Source of the DNA: Pandoraea aquatica
Lineage (GTDB): Bacteria > Pseudomonadota > Gammaproteobacteria > Burkholderiales > Burkholderiaceae
DNA length: 64,000 nucleotides
Assembly: GCF_902459565.1 (NCBI RefSeq)
Contig: NZ_CABPSN010000001.1
Location: 868,001 to 932,000, forward strand
Direction: 5' to 3'
Shown piece after piece: positions 62,649 through 64,000 of the stretch. The notes under the pieces are model-generated. The model worked only from the letters and a program-made list of their open reading frames with translations, was not told the origin of the DNA and ran no database searches. The translations under genes and the position numbers were made by a program. Position 1 is the stretch's first letter. Every line of letters begins with the position of its first letter.

Positions 62649-64000
62649 CAGAGTTTCCCCAGCTTCACGCGAAGCACATTGTTCTCGTCATACACGTATA
62701 GGCCATTCGGCGAGAGCACTACACGCCCGCCGCCGTTCACGCCGTTCATATACAGGCTGCCAGCCTTATCAAGTCGCCACCCGGCCACCCCTTCCACGTA
62801 GTTGTTCGACTGGATGTAATCCCCGATCATTGCGTTCGTGATCCATCCACTGCCGATGAAAGCTTGGCTAATGAATGTCTGACCGCCTTGAATTACGAAT
62901 GGAGACGTAACCTGTCCGTTGGCCTGATTGAGAAAGGCGAACCTGTCTGCGGTGAACAGGATCTGCGACTGGACGGGCCCCGTTTCGTTGCTGACACCTA
63001 CCCCAATGCCAGCGCCGTAGTATTTACCGTCAGCAGTGACTCCAACCTTGATCTGATAGGACGCAGATACCTTGCCGTCGAGCGACGCCATCGCCTGAGC
63101 TGTCGTCTGCACCAGCGCTGTGTTTTCCCCGACTGTCGCCTGCAACGTCGTTACCTGTTGCGCTACCGCACGATCTCCATCTTGTAGCAGCGACTGAACT
63201 GACACGATCCCGGCGTAGATATTGACCGAGCCCGCGTAGTCCTCTTCGCTTCCGGCAAAGGGCGGCTGAATTGTCGCGATCGCGGAAAGTAGATCCTGCG
63301 ATAACTGTGTCTCTCCGATCTTCCCGTTCAGATAGTCGAGGATCTCGGACGCGTCTGCGCTCGCTTGGCCCAGCACGCCGTTGTCTGTCGGGTACCACGG
63401 CCCAATGTTCTTCGACTTGTCGACGAGACGAACCCAGAAGAAGAACGTCGTGCCGGCCGCGAGGCCCATCATCGTGTGCGTGTTCTGCGGAAACGCGAAG
63501 TCCGCAAGCTTGATAGCCGTGGCTCGATCGTTTTGTTGGCTGTACCAAACCTCAGTCCTCTCTACATCGAGCGGACCAGTGGGGAATCCCCAGTCGAGGC
63601 GGATACCGAACACGATGCCTGTAGCAACGAAACTCGTTACCGTTGGCGGCGGGGAGGTTTTGCCCGACAGAATCGTTTCGGTCGAGTAGGCAGGAATCGA
63701 CGGAACGTCGAGGGCATTGACCGCCGTTACGCGGGCAACATAGGTGCCCGCGTAAAGGTTCTGCACCTCAAGGCTCAGGGAACCGGTACGGCCAGCTTTC
63801 ACCCATTCGCCATTGTCACGCCGCCACTCCACTTCGTAGGCCACCGCTCGATCCGCCGCCGTCCACTTCATGACGCCAGTAGTCGACGCGATCCCTTGCG
63901 AAATAACGGAGAAGGAGTCCCAGGCTACGTCCTTCGCCGGCGGCTGAACCGACGGCGGGATCACGCTGATCGGGCGCTGCTGGAGCCGCGTGCCGCTGTC
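62648..64000 (-). CDS. Phage tail tip protein J, C-terminal part, 5' end outside window
   Basis: The frame is open to the right edge (DSGTRLQQRPIS precedes an internal GTG), so the start lies outside the window. The visible 450 residues contain fibronectin type III-like domains (AVAYEVEWRRDNGEWVKAGR, LYAGTYVARVTAVNALDVPS, GTTFFFWVRLVDKSKNIGPW), then a coiled segment (AVAQQVTTLQATVGENTALV) and the DUF1983-like C-terminus (SASYQIKVGVTADGKYYGAG, FVIQGGQTFISQAFIGSGWI) of lambda J-type host specificity proteins. It determines receptor binding in lambda-like siphophages. Confidence 0.9.
   Translation of the reverse strand, partial: DSGTRLQQRPISVIPPSVQPPAKDVAWDSFSVISQGIASTTGVMKWTAADRAVAYEVEWRRDNGEWVKAGRTGSLSLEVQNLYAGTYVARVTAVNALDVPSIPAYSTETILSGKTSPPPTVTSFVATGIVFGIRLDWGFPTGPLDVERTEVWYSQQNDRATAIKLADFAFPQNTHTMMGLAAGTTFFFWVRLVDKSKNIGPWYPTDNGVLGQASADASEILDYLNGKIGETQLSQDLLSAIATIQPPFAGSEEDYAGSVNIYAGIVSVQSLLQDGDRAVAQQVTTLQATVGENTALVQTTAQAMASLDGKVSASYQIKVGVTADGKYYGAGIGVGVSNETGPVQSQILFTADRFAFLNQANGQVTSPFVIQGGQTFISQAFIGSGWITNAMIGDYIQSNNYVEGVAGWRLDKAGSLYMNGVNGGGRVVLSPNGLYVYDENNVLRVKLGKL

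Larger units (their letters stand above)
57944..64000. mobile_element. Left end of a tailed prophage, continuing past the window
   Basis: From the tRNA-Pro gene to the right edge the content is phage-like: tail tip protein J, tail-associated genes, a holin-like pair, GH104 endolysin and Rz/Rz1 in the lambda order, plus accessory genes near the tRNA. Most genes read left toward the tRNA. The AT-richer intergenic parts contrast with the chromosome. No integrase is seen in the window, so it should lie beyond the right edge, and the left limit is an inference. Confidence 0.8.

Overview
The window is high-GC, densely coded chromosomal DNA. Tex, Kup, ZapE, an odhA-odhB-lpdA operon, a complete Tad/Flp pilus locus, DUF2968, DUF3613 and DUF2147 proteins, and glycine-rich collagen-like lipoproteins together suggest a betaproteobacterium of the Burkholderiaceae, probably Pandoraea or a close relative. 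This is judged from gene content and protein style; no database search was possible.

Layout. 1-7.1 kb is housekeeping: a cut secreted protein, tex, an unknown gene, kup and a DUF2968 protein. 7.4-22.1 kb is a leftward Tad (Flp) pilus locus: two Flp prepilins, prepilin peptidase, TadE, CpaB/RcpC, secretin RcpA, TadZ, TadA ATPase, TadB, TadC, TadD, a DUF3613 protein, TadG, and last a sigma-54 enhancer-binding activator with an intact GAFTGA motif. 22.1-28.8 kb is the most unusual part. A roughly 1 kb AT-richer intergenic region carries two consensus sigma-54 (-24/-12) promoters pointing right, with palindromes and repeated boxes near them. They lead into a small gene, three paralogous glycine/serine-rich lipoproteins (all with the lipidated cysteine at residue 23) and a MarR-type regulator with a low-complexity N-terminal arm. 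The activator at the end of the Tad locus is the obvious candidate driver, which would join pilus and surface-lipoprotein expression in one divergent island.

28.8-33.1 kb holds a lipase-like protein without a signal peptide (possible effector), two DUF2147 paralogues, a DUF2939 protein and a small proline-rich secreted protein. 33.1-40.1 kb is zapE and the 2-oxoglutarate dehydrogenase operon. 40.5-44.2 kb is cysJ-cysI (sulfite reductase). Immediately after it, 44.2-45.3 kb, is a two-gene module resembling MNT-HEPN toxin-antitoxin systems. It has its own perfect -10 box between two copies of a 40-bp imperfect palindrome. 45.3-57.6 kb returns to chromosomal genes: a lipoprotein, a chemoreceptor, a TPR protein, a LysE exporter, a 12-bp minisatellite, PBP1a, azlCD, gshA, a TauE/SafE permease and an acyl-CoA synthetase.

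57.87-64 kb begins with tRNA-Pro(GGG) and continues as a prophage that runs off the right edge. Read leftward it has the tail tip protein J (partial), two small tail-associated genes, a holin-like pair, a GH104 endolysin, Rz with an embedded Rz1, and a set of accessory genes: a 74-residue gene behind a perfect LexA box, a RelE-like toxin with an overlapping upstream partner, and a membrane protein beside the tRNA.
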